NCBI RefSeq assembly: GCF_900115755.1
Contig: NZ_FOXQ01000006.1
Coordinates: 248,001 to 312,000, forward strand
Direction of reading: 5' to 3'
Origin: Parafilimonas terrae
GTDB taxonomy: Bacteria > Bacteroidota > Bacteroidia > Chitinophagales > Chitinophagaceae
Length of the DNA: 64,000 bases
The position numbers and the translations under genes are program-made. Below, piece by piece: positions 63,801 to 64,000 of this stretch. The stretch's first letter is position 1; every line of letters begins with the position of its first letter. The notes below the pieces were generated by a model, which did no database searches, had not been told where the DNA came from, and saw only the letters and a program-made list of their open reading frames with translations.

Positions 63801-64000
63801 ATGTTACTGCTTAACGTTTTTGACAATACAACTTTCTCAAACAACGCTTCAGGATAAGTGATAATAATACCTGAAGGTGCAACAGACATTTTGGTTAAAG
63901 CTTCTGTACGCAGCATAACATGGCTGCTGTTAAGATGTTTAAAATCTTTTTTGCTTTTGAAAGAAGAAGGAAAATAAAACAGGTTCAATGCTTGTGTTAA
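60830..64000 (-). CDS. mfd: Transcription-repair coupling factor Mfd (5' end beyond the window)
   Basis: A superfamily 2 translocase that removes stalled RNA polymerase and recruits UvrA. The frame is open to the right edge (LTQALNLFYFPSSF), so 1,056 residues are visible and the N-terminal part is cut. Seen in order: the UvrB-like region (VYEPGQFALRGGILDIYSF), the RNA-polymerase-interacting domain (GDFVTHIDHGVGTYSGL), Walker A GDVGFGKTEVAVRAAFK, IIDEEQKFGV, ATPIPRTLQFSLMG, QLRGRVGRSNKKAFCYL and the C-terminal domain (RFGPLPNEVKDLI). A short in-frame word array at 63371-63401 adds SIVHSPQS. Confidence 0.96.
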   Translation of the reverse strand, partial: LTQALNLFYFPSSFKSKKDFKHLNSSHVMLRTEALTKMSVAPSGIIITYPEALFEKVVLSKTLSSNIIHIKTNDTLNLDSLLELFVMYGFERTDFVYEPGQFALRGGILDIYSFGNEKPYRVELFGNDVDSIRIFDPESQLSERKLLQVSIIPNIDTQFESDEKISLLEFLPEQTVVWIKDWDVIREVIHEQEEQLGDYLESIVHSPQSTEEDDDNTILKTVELKDFVPAATIERQIQQHHLVEFGYKPHLSNFEIELNTKPQPAFNRQFDLLIKDLKTHEAKGYALYIFAEQAKQLERLHSIFNDLNTDIQFTPIATSIHEGFIDDDVKVVCYTDHQIFQRYHKYRVKQAYNKNKALTLRTLKELQPGDFVTHIDHGVGTYSGLQKIEVNGKLQEAVRIIYKDGDILYVNINSLHKISKFTGKEGTAPKVNKLGSDVWNRLKEKTKTKVKEIAFDLIKLYAQRKAQQGFAHTPDNYMQTELEASFIYEDTPDQAKATEDVKQDMEKASPMDRLVCGDVGFGKTEVAVRAAFKTCVDGKQAAVLVPTTILAFQHYKTFSERLKDFPVTIDYINRFKSAKEKKETLKKVEEGKIDIIIGTHGLLANSVKFKDLGLMIIDEEQKFGVAHKEKLKTLKATVDCLTLTATPIPRTLQFSLMGARDLSIINTPPPNRQPIQTEVAVFNEDAIRDAIYYETERGGQVFFIHNRVLGLAEMSAMIQSLCPDLSITFAHGQMEGNKLEERLLDFIDRKYDVFVSTNIVESGVDIPNVNTIIINNAHQFGLSDLHQLRGRVGRSNKKAFCYLFAPPMSTLPTDSRKRLQTLEQFSELGSGFQIAMRDLDIRGAGNLLGGEQTGFMADIGFETYQKILDEAIRELKRTSFKDVFKEEISRQDDFVSDCTIDTDLEILIPDDYVESITERLSLYTRLDNCEKDEELQSFEKELIDRFGPLPNEVKDLITTVRCRWAAVDLGFEKMTLKDKTLRSYFINKNDSPYFESDIFQGIMQYLQTGTNKARLKQVGKNFLLVVNDVDDMNVMLSFLQRMHNAVVNKHASTANA
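63371..63401 (-). repeat. In-frame tandem word array (GTCCATA) inside mfd
   Basis: Minus-strand tandem copies of a GTCCATA-type word (ATAGTCCATAGTCCACAGTCC) read in frame as SIVHSPQS between LGDYLE and TEEDDDNT. The same build as the intergenic arrays. Confidence 0.55.

Overview
The window reads as chromosomal DNA of a Bacteroidota bacterium, most likely Chitinophagaceae or a close relative (the family level is inference). Support comes from lineage-typical families (DUF3857/transglutaminase pairs, DUF4293, a DUF6600-like Trp/Tyr-rich protein, a stand-alone PASTA protein beside ddl, atpDC apart from the other ATP synthase genes, bshC), from promoter elements of the Bacteroidota form TAnnTTTG placed just before many starts, and from the near absence of Shine-Dalgarno sequences. 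Gene content is mostly housekeeping. I see no prophage, insertion sequence, CRISPR array, rRNA operon or large island.

Layout. 1-7949: edge of a gene whose first residues resemble fabH, a short asparaginase-domain protein, pcm, and a tripartite RND efflux operon headed by a small exported protein. 8363-14000: rocD, manA divergent from yraN, a Cys-pair membrane protein with a YihY/BrkB-family protein, and a DUF6600-like exported protein. 14089-20169: tgt, an FGE-type lipoprotein, a PAS-only protein and clpB. 20337-26903: a predicted outer-membrane protein, two DUF3857/transglutaminase proteins, queG and DUF4293. 26988-31980: ffh, rpsP, rimM, and convergent atpDC. 32103-39361: nadC with a SUI1-type factor, a DUF695-like protein, ddl-PASTA-rhodanese, a modular exported protein, the PduO-type adenosyltransferase and a tiny lipoprotein. 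39572-47288: a class III aminotransferase, a higBA toxin-antitoxin pair, a PfkB kinase, an L,D-transpeptidase, a thioesterase, a second modular exported protein and folC. 47372-54070: accBC, bshC, rimO, an acyltransferase and tRNA-Lys(UUU). 54134-64000: an SDR, a SAM-hydrolase-like protein, an RsmB-like methyltransferase, lysA, an MlaF-like ATPase, rpe, a TPR lipoprotein and mfd, which runs off the right edge.

Shared themes: translation and tRNA modification (tgt, queG, rimO, rimM, rpsP, RsmB-like, SUI1, ffh), envelope and cell wall (ddl, L,D-transpeptidase, RND pump, acyltransferase, MlaF), cofactors and central metabolism (nadC, folC, accBC, cobalamin adenosyltransferase, bshC, rpe, lysA, rocD), and protein or DNA quality control (clpB, pcm, mfd).

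The least explained material is (i) a set of intergenic elements whose two arms are degenerate tandem copies of a short word in inverted orientation, with related word arrays lying in frame inside the RsmB-like gene and mfd; (ii) two long fold-back hairpins unrelated to those; (iii) a Tgt that has lost all four zinc ligands; (iv) two exported proteins sharing a C-terminal domain of about 98 residues but with swapped central modules; and (v) genes whose promoter element ends 4-5 nt before the start codon, implying leaderless mRNAs. No new defence or mobile system is evident.
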